A stretch of DNA of 47,123 nucleotides, from the IMG/VR virus record IMGVR_UViG_3300037493_003604, positions 1-47,123 of that record; one strand, 5' to 3'. Origin of the DNA: a virus. The notes under the pieces are model-generated. The model had not been told where the DNA came from. It ran no database searches and worked only from the letters and a program-made list of their open reading frames with translations. A program made the translations under genes and the position numbers. Below are positions 16,885 to 24,968 of this stretch, one piece after another; the first letter of the stretch is position 1, and every line of letters starts with the position of its first letter.

Positions 16885-17399
16885 AAAAAAGCGCGCAGCT
16901 CGTCGTCGGCCTGTATCGCGTCGCGTTTCCGTTGTAGCGTTTCCGAATTTATTATGTACGGATTCTCACCGTCGATATATAAAAAATATAGGCCCGCTTC
17001 GATTATTAGGTCATCGACTTTGATAGATTTCATACGATATAACAAATCGTTAATCGAATCGAGCGACTGAGTGTGAAATTCGCGGAGCTTATCGCGCGTC
17101 ATGGACTGCCACGGCATTTCCTGTATTGATTCTTTGATTTTATTGATGCGTTCGGTTATGTCGTCTTTTTTAATGCCGTAATCAATCGCCAAAATAGATT
17201 CCTCAATTCTTTGCGCCCGTTCCCGTGTCAGGTTTGCAGGATTCTTTAATATATAAAAATTGTTATCGTTGCGGTCGGTATAGCATCGAGTTAATTCGAT
17301 GCGCTGGGCGGTCGTTTCCGGTACGTACATTGATAACCATTTTGTATAATTGCGCTCGTTTTTATCAGCGCGGGAACGTTTTTTGAATATTCTGAACAT
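16833..17399 (-). CDS. Tail assembly chaperone G-like
   Basis: 188 aa, charged and helical, starting with a basic segment (FRIFKKRSRADKNER). It occupies the G position directly upstream of the tape measure, and near its end carries a U-UUU-UUU slippery heptamer (codons 170-172). Ribosomes that do not slip end 16 codons later. The start follows the phosphoesterase stop by 14 bases. Confidence 0.72.
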   Translation of the reverse strand: MFRIFKKRSRADKNERNYTKWLSMYVPETTAQRIELTRCYTDRNDNNFYILKNPANLTRERAQRIEESILAIDYGIKKDDITERINKIKESIQEMPWQSMTRDKLREFHTQSLDSINDLLYRMKSIKVDDLIIEAGLYFLYIDGENPYIINSETLQRKRDAIQADDELRAFFLNSMEQILNGLSTTKL

Positions 17400-17413
17400 A
17401 ATTTCGATTTAAT

Positions 17414-18280
17414 TTAATACATCCTACCATTTGCTAAAAATCTATTATCCCATACATTAACCTGCTCGACAAAAAAACATCCGGAAGAATCCACGTTCAC
17501 AATCGCGAAACCATTCGCCCACAGCTGACGATTAAAACGATTCATGTAGCTGAAACTTTTACTATTTATATCGAATAAACCGCCGATGTTAAACGCGGCA
17601 CGGTTCCCAGTGTGGAAACATTGAACGCGGTGAGTGTGTCCGAACATAACAGAGTGTGACGTTCTATCGAGGTGTGTTTTGGCAGCGTGCACGCCGATGT
17701 AAATTCCGTGGACAATGTCTAAGTGTGTTCCTAACGTGAAAAAATCAGACTGCCAATCAGTTTTAACAATCCATCCGCGTTCGGTTAATCTTAGGGCCTC
17801 AATCGGATCTACCAACGCGCCGCCATATTTCGCGTTATCTTTGTCAGCTACGTGCCTGAAATATCTATCCTCATGATTTCCGTATAGGAATAGTTTTTTT
17901 ACTCCTTTGTTAGCTGCTTGCTCTAAGTCGTCAATACCTTGCAACCCGTCTAAGTATTCATCTTGTAATGTCAGGCCTGATAAGTTTTTCAGACTGTCAG
18001 CGTTATAGCTGCCGAGCGTGTATAAGTCGAGATAATCACCAGCTAAACAGATGCCGTGTAAATTTGAACCTAAATCGTTAATCAGTTTTAATAATTTATT
18101 CCAAAGTACCTGATTATGGAACGGCCGATGAACATCAGAAACAACCAACCAACGTTCGCCCGATGCAGGCGGCAGCGTTAACGCGTGCGGGGTCATGTCT
18201 TTAGCCTGATCGATTAGTGCCTGCCATTCGCGGCGCTGCTCATCGGTTTGATATGTTAGACGTGGTCTTAATTGCTTCAT
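17414..18280 (-). CDS. Calcineurin-like metallophosphoesterase
   Basis: 288 aa with the full set of metal-binding motifs of the family: DVH (49-51), GDYLD (81-85), GNHED (134-138), and GHTHR (214-218). These coordinate two metal ions for phosphoester hydrolysis. The first about 40 residues precede the core and are charged. The substrate (protein, cyclic nucleotide or nucleic acid) cannot be read from the sequence. It lies between the terminase and tail chaperone genes, so it is made late; a role in DNA processing or in removing a nucleotide signal are both possible. Confidence 0.85.
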   Translation of the reverse strand: MKQLRPRLTYQTDEQRREWQALIDQAKDMTPHALTLPPASGERWLVVSDVHRPFHNQVLWNKLLKLINDLGSNLHGICLAGDYLDLYTLGSYNADSLKNLSGLTLQDEYLDGLQGIDDLEQAANKGVKKLFLYGNHEDRYFRHVADKDNAKYGGALVDPIEALRLTERGWIVKTDWQSDFFTLGTHLDIVHGIYIGVHAAKTHLDRTSHSVMFGHTHRVQCFHTGNRAAFNIGGLFDINSKSFSYMNRFNRQLWANGFAIVNVDSSGCFFVEQVNVWDNRFLANGRMY

Positions 18281-18313
18281 TTAAAAATAATTTAAAAATA
18301 ATTTGTAAAAAGC

Positions 18314-18344
18314 TTGGATATGAAAATAACCCGCCTTATATTTA
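18314..18344 (+). promoter_or_regulatory. Promoter of single-gene plus-strand cassette
   Basis: TTGG at 18314-18317, a 19-base spacer and TATATTTA at 18337-18344. The 25 bases from the -7 box onward nearly repeat those at 8322, and an AT-rich repeat block lies upstream (18284-18305). It drives the 76-aa gene that follows. Confidence 0.7.
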
Positions 18345-18393
18345 CATCAGATTAGAACGAACGACATTTTTTAACTCACAAAAAACTACGATC

Positions 18394-18624
18394 ATGAACG
18401 CATCGACAAATTTAGTAACATATGCAAACCTTAGCATGATGAAATTGCATATCTTAGGAATGTGCAAACTTTCAACAAGTTCAGTTAAGAACTTAGAACA
18501 AGCTAACCTAATGTCTTCAATGTTTGACTATCAAACTGAGCAAATCGAAACTGAGGTTTTTGCCTACCTTTACGAAAATCTCGAAATAAGAATGCAAATG
18601 AGATTAAAGGAATTAGGATTCTAA
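18394..18624 (+). CDS. Hypothetical protein, 76 aa (moron-like cassette)
   Basis: The frame is open from 18217, but the promoter at 18314 places the start at the ATG at 18394. The protein is helical and Met-rich (MMKLHILGMCKL, MQMRLKELGF), soluble, without recognisable domain. It stands alone between a dedicated promoter and a strong terminator, opposing the surrounding late transcripts. Confidence 0.65.
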   Translation: MNASTNLVTYANLSMMKLHILGMCKLSTSSVKNLEQANLMSSMFDYQTEQIETEVFAYLYENLEIRMQMRLKELGF

Positions 18625-18731
18625 AATACGCCCCGCAACTCGCGGGGTTTTTTTATGCTTATAATGTCCATGTACTTTCTAATGTGTGTTACTTCGGTCT
18701 GATTGTAATTTTGTTTTTGCGGTTCGTTCAT
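18621..18731 (-). CDS. Possible small protein, 36 aa
   Basis: Starts 7 bases after the terminase coding end on the same strand and runs into the terminator stem of the opposing cassette. Basic and polar, with no domain. The overlap with the terminator makes it doubtful; it is listed because it begins in an operon-like position. Confidence 0.25.
   Translation of the reverse strand: MNEPQKQNYNQTEVTHIRKYMDIISIKKPRELRGVF
18631..18654 (+). terminator. Intrinsic terminator
   Basis: Stem CCCCGC (18631-18636) / GCGGGG (18642-18647), 5-base loop, followed by seven T's. It ends the 76-aa gene cassette 7 bases after its stop. Confidence 0.88.
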
Positions 18732-18735
18732 AATT

Positions 18736-20199
18736 TTACAGCTTTATATCCTTACAAAAAGTATTCAGCAAATACCGCAGGTTATCGAGTAAGTCGGCCT
18801 GTTTCTCGTCGCCCTTACCTTTAATTATTCCGCGGCTGTTATTCGATTTAATCCGTAAAACATCCATTCTTAAAGATGGGCATTTGTCCTCATAAATCTG
18901 AAAATCGGGGCAAGTGCTGATAATCGTGTTTACCTGGACGTAGCTCTCAGCGTGTAACGGGTTCGCTTTGGGTACTATTATTCTATCTGTGCTAACTTGT
19001 AATTCATCCTGAATAATCTGATAGTATGTTTTCGGTACTTTCTGCCGTCCATCGCTGCGATCCCCTGACGCGTCACCCGTTATTAAAATCGGAACGGCGC
19101 ACGGGAATCGGTTTTTTATTTCGCCGCCTTCGTACCATGCACCAATTTTTTTACCTGTTTCCTGAAATATCCACTCCCTTATAGCTTGGCAAGTGTCATA
19201 AATTGAAGCCTCGCCGCGTTCAATGCTGCCGATTTTAAACTCCTTAACGATGTGAACGCCGTACCGGTATCGGGTTGACTGTTGATCAGCTAAACTAATT
19301 ACAGTTTTTTTGCCGACCGCGGCCGTCATCGGTATTTTGTTAAAGTCAAAACTTAAAAACAGCTGCTCAGTCTGCCAATTTATTTTCTTAGACGGTTGAA
19401 ATACTTTCTGCTGCAATGTTTTTTCTTTCAGGACGTATACCCACGCCTCACCCGAATAATCAACGAATATCGATTTGTATTCCTGCTCAAATGTTAGCCT
19501 ATCCAAATCGCGGGATGCGTCCTCAACTTCGGCGGGGTCAATCATCGGGTTGTCGGTCGTTTCCATGCGGAACGTTATCCAGTTCGATGATCCTGTGTCA
19601 GATTGTGGCAAATCAGCATCACCGTAGCAGTTAATTTCACAACCACCTGCGCGGCTGCCATTTTGACATAGCCGATACCAATAATTATCCTTACCTGATG
19701 CCGTGCCAATAAAAAACGCCTCGCCTTTGTAGTCGGTTAGCGTCGGACGTGCAACAGTTTTCCAATGATATTCTAGTATATGCGATGGTATTTTCTGAGT
19801 TTCCTCATAAATTACGCGGTGATATTTTCGACCGCGTCCTTTGTCTTTTCGGCCTTCGTCGCCGATACTCCAAACCTCCAACAAACCGCCACCTATGAAC
19901 GTCATAATTTTTTCAGAATCATTTTTCTGAGTGATTATGCCGCCCTCGTTTTGCATCTTGAAAACTTCGACAATTTTATTCCAACTTTGCGCGAAGTCTT
20001 TGAAGTCATCTAAAAATATACCTACTTTTTTACCCTCAAATACTGCAGGTGCTATCAACGGCAATGCAACAGACGTTATTAACTCAGTCTTACCAAAACG
20101 ACGCGCGCAAACGATACAATTAAACCTTCTATGAGTTTTTTGTATTCGCTGCTGACCTGCGTGCGGTTTGTATAGTTCTATGTTAATGTTACGGGCCAA
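18736..20199 (-). CDS. terL: Terminase large subunit
   Basis: 487 aa. The ATPase half has a Walker A-like CARRFGKTE (31-39) with the Arg-rich signature of TerL, and Walker B VIYEET (129-134). A TASG coupling motif follows near 166-169. The RNase H-like nuclease half begins with SFDFN (catalytic Asp285), and GDASGD near residue 375 supplies a second acidic site. It translocates DNA through the portal and cuts concatemers. It starts 5 bases after the small-subunit stop. Confidence 0.93.
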   Translation of the reverse strand: MARNINIELYKPHAGQQRIQKTHRRFNCIVCARRFGKTELITSVALPLIAPAVFEGKKVGIFLDDFKDFAQSWNKIVEVFKMQNEGGIITQKNDSEKIMTFIGGGLLEVWSIGDEGRKDKGRGRKYHRVIYEETQKIPSHILEYHWKTVARPTLTDYKGEAFFIGTASGKDNYWYRLCQNGSRAGGCEINCYGDADLPQSDTGSSNWITFRMETTDNPMIDPAEVEDASRDLDRLTFEQEYKSIFVDYSGEAWVYVLKEKTLQQKVFQPSKKINWQTEQLFLSFDFNKIPMTAAVGKKTVISLADQQSTRYRYGVHIVKEFKIGSIERGEASIYDTCQAIREWIFQETGKKIGAWYEGGEIKNRFPCAVPILITGDASGDRSDGRQKVPKTYYQIIQDELQVSTDRIIVPKANPLHAESYVQVNTIISTCPDFQIYEDKCPSLRMDVLRIKSNNSRGIIKGKGDEKQADLLDNLRYLLNTFCKDIKL

Positions 20200-20203
20200 T
20201 TGG

Positions 20204-20644
20204 TTACGTCGTTGGTGGGTAAATAATGTTAATGTTCACGTCCTTGTTTTCCGCTGCGTTCTCTGACTTCGGTTCAATCAGTCCGTAATTTACGCCCAAT
20301 AATAATTTTGTCATTTGCGGGTTAGACTTACCATCGAGTCCGCGTTGTACCTTATTAGTCAGAATTTTATGCTTCGCGCGGGAGATTAAAACCGAAAAAC
20401 CGTTCCTTAGTTGATAGTTCAAAAGCGTATCAGCATCGACGTCTAAATAGTCAGCTAATCCGTAAACCGTGTAAGGAATCGGATCAGGCATATCGATAAT
20501 TTCAAAATAATCTTTAGTTTTTACTATTTCTTTTTTTGTGCGTGCGTCGCAATATTCGAAGTAACCTTCTATTTTCTGTTTGAGTTCTGCTTCTGTTTGA
20601 AAAACGAGCGGGCGACCTCCTAACTCTTTGGCCTTCTCTTTCAT
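20204..20644 (-). CDS. terS: Terminase small subunit
   Basis: 146 aa, helical. It begins with GGRPLVFQ and a helix (AELKQKIEGYFEYCD) typical of DNA-packaging Gp3-type small terminases. The middle (VYGLADYLDVDADTLLNY) is the helix-turn-helix segment and the C-terminus is variable. It recognises packaging DNA and regulates TerL, whose gene follows directly. First gene of the late block, downstream of a minus-strand TATATTTG box. Confidence 0.88.
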   Translation of the reverse strand: MKEKAKELGGRPLVFQTEAELKQKIEGYFEYCDARTKKEIVKTKDYFEIIDMPDPIPYTVYGLADYLDVDADTLLNYQLRNGFSVLISRAKHKILTNKVQRGLDGKSNPQMTKLLLGVNYGLIEPKSENAAENKDVNINIIYPPTT

Positions 20645-20764
20645 TCTTTGACTGTTTTAAACGATTTTAAATAAGTTTTGGTGTGTATGTATCACTTTAA
20701 AAAAATAATGCCTTAAAACGGATATTTTTTGGCTGTGGTTTGCGAGGTGTGATTAAATGATGCA

Positions 20765-20772
20765 CAAATATA
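20765..20772 (-). promoter_or_regulatory. Minus-strand -7 box of the late block
   Basis: TATATTTG read on the minus strand, about 120 bases upstream of the terminase small subunit gene. The -33 region is T-rich but not a clear TTTG. Likely late promoter. Confidence 0.5.
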
Positions 20773-20844
20773 CAATTTTATTTTAATAAAAAAGACTGAC
20801 TAATAAAATAATTCAGTAAACTATAAACTTTGTAATAGTTCCAA

Positions 20845-20886
20845 AACTAAACAAACTAAACACCAACTAAACACGAAACTAAACAC
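20845..20886 (+). repeat. Iteron-like phased repeats
   Basis: AACTAAACA starts at 20845, 20854, 20865 and 20877; the last three extend to AACTAAACAC. Spacing is 9, 11 and 12 bases, close to one helical turn, so a protein could bind them on one face. The AT tract follows 14 bases later. Confidence 0.7.
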
Positions 20887-20899
20887 GGAAACACCCATC

Positions 20900-20945
20900 T
20901 ATACTATATTATATACTATCTATATAAATATATATATATATATAA
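20900..20945. repeat. AT tract, possible DNA-unwinding element
   Basis: Nearly pure A/T with alternating TA steps, ending in ten TA dinucleotides or more. Directly next to the phased repeats. Confidence 0.65.
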
Positions 20946-21074
20946 GGGGTCATGATGTATGAGGTTTTTTGTTTGTGAGGTTTTTCTCTAAAATATATTT
21001 TTTAATATTCTCCTACACCCCCTGTTCTGTAAAAAATCACTATACACGTAAAGCGTTGACGCTCATCGGCTATG

Positions 21075-21179
21075 GTGTTTATTTTAAAAACTAAACATTT
21101 CGAAAACGGGGTAATTTTTATGATTTTGGTGTTTATAGAGTGAAATTGGTCAGCCCTGAAAATTGAAAAAACGTGTTTA
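21075..21179 (-). repeat. Inverted copies of the origin repeat
   Basis: GTGTTTA, the reverse complement of TAAACAC, occurs at 21075, 21129 and 21173; a forward AACTAAACA lies at 21089. They may form a second binding cluster for the same protein or an operator of the SSB gene. Confidence 0.5.
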
Positions 21180-21233
21180 TTTTTTTATCGCGTCGGCCAA
21201 AAAAAACATTCCGTTCGGTATCAAAAAAAATAT

Positions 21234-21241
21234 TATATTTG
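21234..21241 (+). promoter_or_regulatory. -7 box upstream of the SSB gene
   Basis: TATATTTG, 30 bases before the SSB start. No clear TTTG at the usual distance; the fit is therefore partial. Confidence 0.5.
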
Positions 21242-21270
21242 TGCTTTACTAAACATAAACTATCTAAAAA

Positions 21271-21612
21271 ATGAAAATTTCAGGTAAAGTGATCCATGTG
21301 GGCGAAATTGAAACATTCGGCGCTAAAGGATTTCAAAAACGTATTTTTGTCATAAAGACCGATGAAAAGTTTCCGCAGGAATTACCGTTCGAGCTATCAG
21401 GCGAAAAACTTACATTGATTAACGATTATGACCCCGCGAACGAAGATTTAATAGAGGTCGAATATAACCTAAAGGGGCGCCCGTGGAACGGTAAATGGTT
21501 TATAAGTGCTGAGGCTTGGCGGATAACCGGCACGCCATCGAAAGCGAAAGCGAAACCGAACGGCGGGGGATATGTAAAACCCGAAGAGATTGAAGGCGAC
21601 CTACCGTTTTAG
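21271..21612 (+). CDS. Single-stranded DNA-binding protein, DUF3127-like
   Basis: 113 aa. The first about 85 residues are an OB-fold-like beta barrel (KISGKVIHVGEIETFG and following) matching the DUF3127 family of Bacteroidetes phages and elements. A Lys/Pro/Gly linker leads to an acidic tip ending DLPF, the same type of C-terminal peptide that bacterial SSB uses to recruit partners. It would coat single strands during replication and annealing. Neighbours are the exonuclease and annealing protein. Own promoter box at 21234, own terminator at 21631. Confidence 0.82.
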   Translation: MKISGKVIHVGEIETFGAKGFQKRIFVIKTDEKFPQELPFELSGEKLTLINDYDPANEDLIEVEYNLKGRPWNGKWFISAEAWRITGTPSKAKAKPNGGGYVKPEEIEGDLPF

Positions 21613-21630
21613 TAACATATTTTGTTACAA

Positions 21631-21660
21631 AAAAACCCGCACGATTATGTGCGGGTTTTT
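21631..21660. terminator. Bidirectional intrinsic terminator
   Basis: Twelve-base perfect stem (AAAAACCCGCAC 21631-21642 / GTGCGGGTTTTT 21649-21660) with a 6-base loop. It separates the plus-strand SSB gene from the convergent exonuclease/ERF operon. Confidence 0.92.
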
Positions 21661-21662
21661 TG

Positions 21663-22376
21663 TTATAAGTATTTTTTTAACCTATCCTGAATTAACTGCC
21701 AAAACTCAACGGCGCGCGTTTCAATCAATTGTATCAGTTCGTCATCGCGTTTAATATTATGTATCGCGATTTGTAAACGTTCGGGGAATCGCGGATCGTA
21801 ACTAACGAAGTCGCACCATTTACGGCCCGTAATCCATAAATAACCTTGAATCTGATATTTATAGTCTTCGTACTGCGCAGGCTGTAAAATATTACTCAGG
21901 TGGTTCGCTGAATTTGATGGGCATTTGATTTCGATTATACCATCGCCATCAACTAAGCCGTCAGGAATACCCGCTACAAAATCATAAATCGGATGCGGTA
22001 TTGATTCGTTAATTGTTGGAACTGTGCAGAATCTTTCGAGCTCATAACGGGCGCGTGCTACGGGTTCGTAAGTATTGCCGTGTTCGAGTGCTTTGGCGCT
22101 GATTTGTTCGCGTTCAACGCCTAATATATCCATAATAACCTCATCAGCGTAACTAATCGCGGTCTGAGTGAACTCAGATATTACCTGTGACGGCGGCATA
22201 GCGTTCATAATCGCGGTGAGTTCAGGTACTGTTGATTTTTCGGGAACTGTTCCGCCGTTGGCAGTAATCCAGTCTATAATATCCTGTTTTTTAGTACCTG
22301 TGGCGCGTATTTCCTTAGTGCGGTAGTTCATCATTTTTGCGAACTGTGACGGCGTTATTTTACCTTTGGATGGCAT
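21663..22376 (-). CDS. YqaJ/lambda-Exo-like recombination nuclease
   Basis: 237 aa. The N-terminal third is helical. The catalytic core follows: EHGNTYEPVARARYE, then GIPDGLV, then EIKCPS (the PD-(D/E)xK triad), and YKYQIQGYLWITGRKWCDF. This is the YqaJ viral recombinase family, which resects double-stranded ends 5' to 3' to give 3' tails for annealing. It lies 1 base after the ERF gene, its functional partner. Confidence 0.88.
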   Translation of the reverse strand: MPSKGKITPSQFAKMMNYRTKEIRATGTKKQDIIDWITANGGTVPEKSTVPELTAIMNAMPPSQVISEFTQTAISYADEVIMDILGVEREQISAKALEHGNTYEPVARARYELERFCTVPTINESIPHPIYDFVAGIPDGLVDGDGIIEIKCPSNSANHLSNILQPAQYEDYKYQIQGYLWITGRKWCDFVSYDPRFPERLQIAIHNIKRDDELIQLIETRAVEFWQLIQDRLKKYL

Positions 22377-22377
22377 A

Positions 22378-22980
22378 TTATATAGAGTTTTTAAATGTGA
22401 TTAAATTATCTGCTGAAATATCGTATTTTTCGATAACTACATCGATTGTAATTTTTCCCGCGCGCACTGCCTCAACTCCTGCATTCCATCGCTCTGTATC
22501 GGGTAATAGTTCGGGTTTACGTTTTTGCTGCGGTACTTCGATTGTGTCGGAATGTATTTGGTCAGAATCTTCGCCCGTTGGAATCAGGAATAAATTTAAT
22601 AGCGCGTATTTTAGTGCGTAGGTCATCGCCTTGCCTGCTGATTTGTCCTGAGGGTCAACACCGATGCCGATAGATTGAAGGTATTCAGACTCGCCCGTTT
22701 CAGCGTGCGTTAGTTTGTAAGTAACAATAACGGTTAGTGTTATTTGTTGTTTTGTTTTGCCCTGATCTTCCCAGCGTTCGATTTGTAGGTCTTTTTCGAT
22801 GCCCGTTTGCATAATCGTGAGCTGATTTTTAGTAAGTGCCTGTTGAAGCAGTTCCCTGACGCGTTCATCTGAAATTGATTTGTAAGAAGATCCGCCGAAT
22901 CCGACTGTTTTGTCGTTTTTGATGTAACGTACTTCGTTCATAACCGCGTTAATTGCCGCGTGTAGTTTTTTGTTTTCCAT
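22378..22980 (-). CDS. ERF-family single-strand annealing protein
   Basis: 200 aa. The core around residues 95-150 has the ERF signature: GVDPQDKSAGKAMTYALKY then ALLNLFLIPTGEDSD. The N-terminus (KLHAAINAVMNEV) is also typical. ERF proteins form rings that anneal complementary single strands. With the adjacent exonuclease and nearby SSB it forms a complete Red-like recombination system. First gene of a two-gene minus-strand operon with a promoter at 23033-23063. Confidence 0.88.
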   Translation of the reverse strand: MENKKLHAAINAVMNEVRYIKNDKTVGFGGSSYKSISDERVRELLQQALTKNQLTIMQTGIEKDLQIERWEDQGKTKQQITLTVIVTYKLTHAETGESEYLQSIGIGVDPQDKSAGKAMTYALKYALLNLFLIPTGEDSDQIHSDTIEVPQQKRKPELLPDTERWNAGVEAVRAGKITIDVVIEKYDISADNLITFKNSI

Positions 22981-23032
22981 TTCAATGGTGGTTTTAATAA
23001 AGTTTTGAAAATGTTTTTGATTAAATAATACA

Positions 23033-23063
23033 CAAATATATTCAGAAGTTTTATCTTTACCAA
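23033..23063 (-). promoter_or_regulatory. Promoter of the ERF/exonuclease operon
   Basis: On the minus strand: TTGG (23063-23060), 19-base spacer, TATATTTG (23040-23033), about 50 bases before the ERF start. Confidence 0.65.
23052..23059 (+). promoter_or_regulatory. -7 box upstream of SF2 helicase
   Basis: TATCTTTA on the plus strand, about 35 bases before the helicase ATG at 23096. No clear -33 box. Together with the minus promoter it forms a compact divergent promoter region. Confidence 0.45.
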
Positions 23064-23095
23064 ATATTCGAGCGAATAAATTAAAATAAAATAAA

Positions 23096-24460
23096 ATGAT
23101 AGAATTAAGAAATTACCAAAACGATTCGATAAACAGAATCAGAAAATCGTATCAAAACGGATATAAACGTCCGTTGTTGGTTTTGCCGACCGGTGCGGGT
23201 AAAACCGTTGTATTTTCGTTCGTCACTATGTCGGCCGTCGCCAAAAATAATAAGGTGCTGATATTGGTACACCGTGACTCGTTATTTAAACAGACGAGTA
23301 AAACGCTGAGTAGTTTTCAGGTTCGGCACGGTCTGATAGGTTCGGGTTATAGTATGAATTACGGGAACGGCGTGCAGGTTGCCAAGGTCGGCACGATGGT
23401 AAACCGATTGAGTAAATACACACCTGACCTGATAATAGTCGATGAGGCGCACCATTGCACGGCGTCGCAGTATCGAAAAATAATTGAATATTATCCTGCC
23501 GCGAAAGTGTTAGGCGTAACGGCCACGCCGATACGGACGGACGGCGTAGGATTGATTGAGATGTTTGACTATTTAATAGTAGGCTGCACGATTAACGAAC
23601 TAATCGAATTGGATTATTTAGTTAGTCCGCGAATTTTCGAACCTCTAATCGGCGTAGATTTAACGGGCGTTCATTCGGTCGGCGGTGACTATAATAAATC
23701 AGAATTGGAGCAGGTAATGAATAAGCCGACGATAACGGGCGACGCGGTTTCGCATTATAAAAAATTATGCGGCGGTGTTCCTGCGGTTGTGTTTTGTGTA
23801 TCTGTTAAACATAGCGAGGATACTGCCGAAATGTTTAGGGCGGCGGGTTACCGTGCTGAATCTGTCAGCGGTAAAATGCCACAGGCTGACATAGACCGTA
23901 TATTAAACGGATTAGGCTCAGGATTGATTGACGTAGTGACGAGCTGCGATATTATCAGCGAGGGAACTGATATACCTCGCATCGGTGCGATTATTATGTT
24001 GAGGCCGACGCAAAGCGAAGCGTTATATTTACAGCAGGCGGGCCGCGGTTTACGTCCGTGCGAAGGTAAATCAGAATGTATAATATTAGACCACGTCGGG
24101 AATACGCGCAGGCATGGCCACCCGTGCGAGAATCGCCCGTGGACGTTAGAGGGTAAAAAGAAAAAACGAAAAGGACAGAACGAACAGGAAAACGATATAA
24201 ATATTAAAGTCTGTGAATCGTGTTTTTACGTGTTTAAGCCTGCGCCCGTATGTCCGTGCTGCGGTTGGGTAGTTCCTGCGAAAGAGCGAACGATTGAGGC
24301 GGTTGATGGTGAATTGGTCGAGGTTGAATATCAGAAACGCGAAAAGAAAAAAGAAACGGGCCGCGCTCGCACGTTGGCAGATTTGCAGAAAATTGAAGCG
24401 GAACGCGGATACAAAAAAGGCTGGGCATGGAATATGTTTAACGCGCGCTCAAAAAAATAG
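23096..24460 (+). CDS. SF2 DEAD/DEAH-type helicase
   Basis: 454 aa. Motif I PTGAGKT (31-37), motif II DEAHH (116-120), motif III TATPIR (142-147), and motif VI QQAGRGLRP near residue 315. The C-terminal part has a zinc ribbon (CESC then CPCC, about 365-385) and a basic tail. Resembles the RadD/YejH and phage DEAH helicase group. A role in replication restart or recombination is likely, given ERF and exonuclease next door, divergently transcribed. Confidence 0.88.
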   Translation: MIELRNYQNDSINRIRKSYQNGYKRPLLVLPTGAGKTVVFSFVTMSAVAKNNKVLILVHRDSLFKQTSKTLSSFQVRHGLIGSGYSMNYGNGVQVAKVGTMVNRLSKYTPDLIIVDEAHHCTASQYRKIIEYYPAAKVLGVTATPIRTDGVGLIEMFDYLIVGCTINELIELDYLVSPRIFEPLIGVDLTGVHSVGGDYNKSELEQVMNKPTITGDAVSHYKKLCGGVPAVVFCVSVKHSEDTAEMFRAAGYRAESVSGKMPQADIDRILNGLGSGLIDVVTSCDIISEGTDIPRIGAIIMLRPTQSEALYLQQAGRGLRPCEGKSECIILDHVGNTRRHGHPCENRPWTLEGKKKKRKGQNEQENDINIKVCESCFYVFKPAPVCPCCGWVVPAKERTIEAVDGELVEVEYQKREKKKETGRARTLADLQKIEAERGYKKGWAWNMFNARSKK

Positions 24461-24536
24461 GGTAAAAAATATACACCGTATTAAATAAGTATGTATGTTT
24501 GTGATGCGGTGATATTATCGCGTAAATAAAAAAGCT

Positions 24537-24965
24537 ATGAAAAAAATAATTAAGTATTTAGAATCAGTCGGAATGTGGCGGGTTAATATTTTGGTCGATG
24601 GTGAATATAAAAAGCTCGGTTATTTTGAATCTCATGATGAGTGTAATTATGTCGCTGATAAATATTTGGAAAGTCATAACGATGAATGCGAAAACTACGA
24701 TAGCGAATTATTGTTCGTTCACGATGTGCCGTATCAATTAAATCACATCGGCACAGACAATCAGCGGGCGTACTCGTATAAAAACATGAGAGGTTATTAT
24801 TTTGAGCTGATACGATACGCGGACGACACATGGGCGTGGCACTTGGAACGCCACTGTCATCTTCGGGAAAAGTTTTTAGCAGACAGCCGCCCCGATTTGA
24901 AATATGATAGCGCGTTAAAGGCTCACGATGCGATGGTATTAGTTTTTAATGAAAAAAAAATGTAG
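24537..24965 (+). CDS. Hypothetical protein, 142 aa
   Basis: Polar and rich in Tyr, Asp, Glu and His, with no membrane segment. It ends 4 bases before the methyltransferase remnant. No family recognised; the run YFESHDECNYVADKYLES suggests a small alpha/beta domain. Confidence 0.6.
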   Translation: MKKIIKYLESVGMWRVNILVDGEYKKLGYFESHDECNYVADKYLESHNDECENYDSELLFVHDVPYQLNHIGTDNQRAYSYKNMRGYYFELIRYADDTWAWHLERHCHLREKFLADSRPDLKYDSALKAHDAMVLVFNEKKM

Positions 24966-24968
24966 GTT

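Larger units (their letters stand above)
20645..21270. other. Gene-free divergent region, candidate replication origin
   Basis: No open frame of note on either strand. It holds four phased AACTAAACA repeats, three inverted GTGTTTA copies, two further forward copies (21089, 21248), a 46-base almost pure AT tract (20900-20945), and promoter boxes facing outward at both ends. It separates the late block from the replication genes. Repeats plus an AT-rich unwinding element beside SSB and recombination genes is the usual look of an origin; the function is inferred. Confidence 0.55.

Noticed and set aside
18217-18393. N-terminal extension of the 76-aa gene to a 135-aa protein
   Set aside because: The extension runs through the promoter at 18314-18344 and overlaps the phosphoesterase start on the other strand; the ATG at 18394 fits the promoter.
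20881-21260. CRISPR-like array in the repeat region
   Set aside because: Repeats are 7-10 bases with irregular short spacing, lacking 25-37 base repeats and uniform spacers; they fit iterons better.
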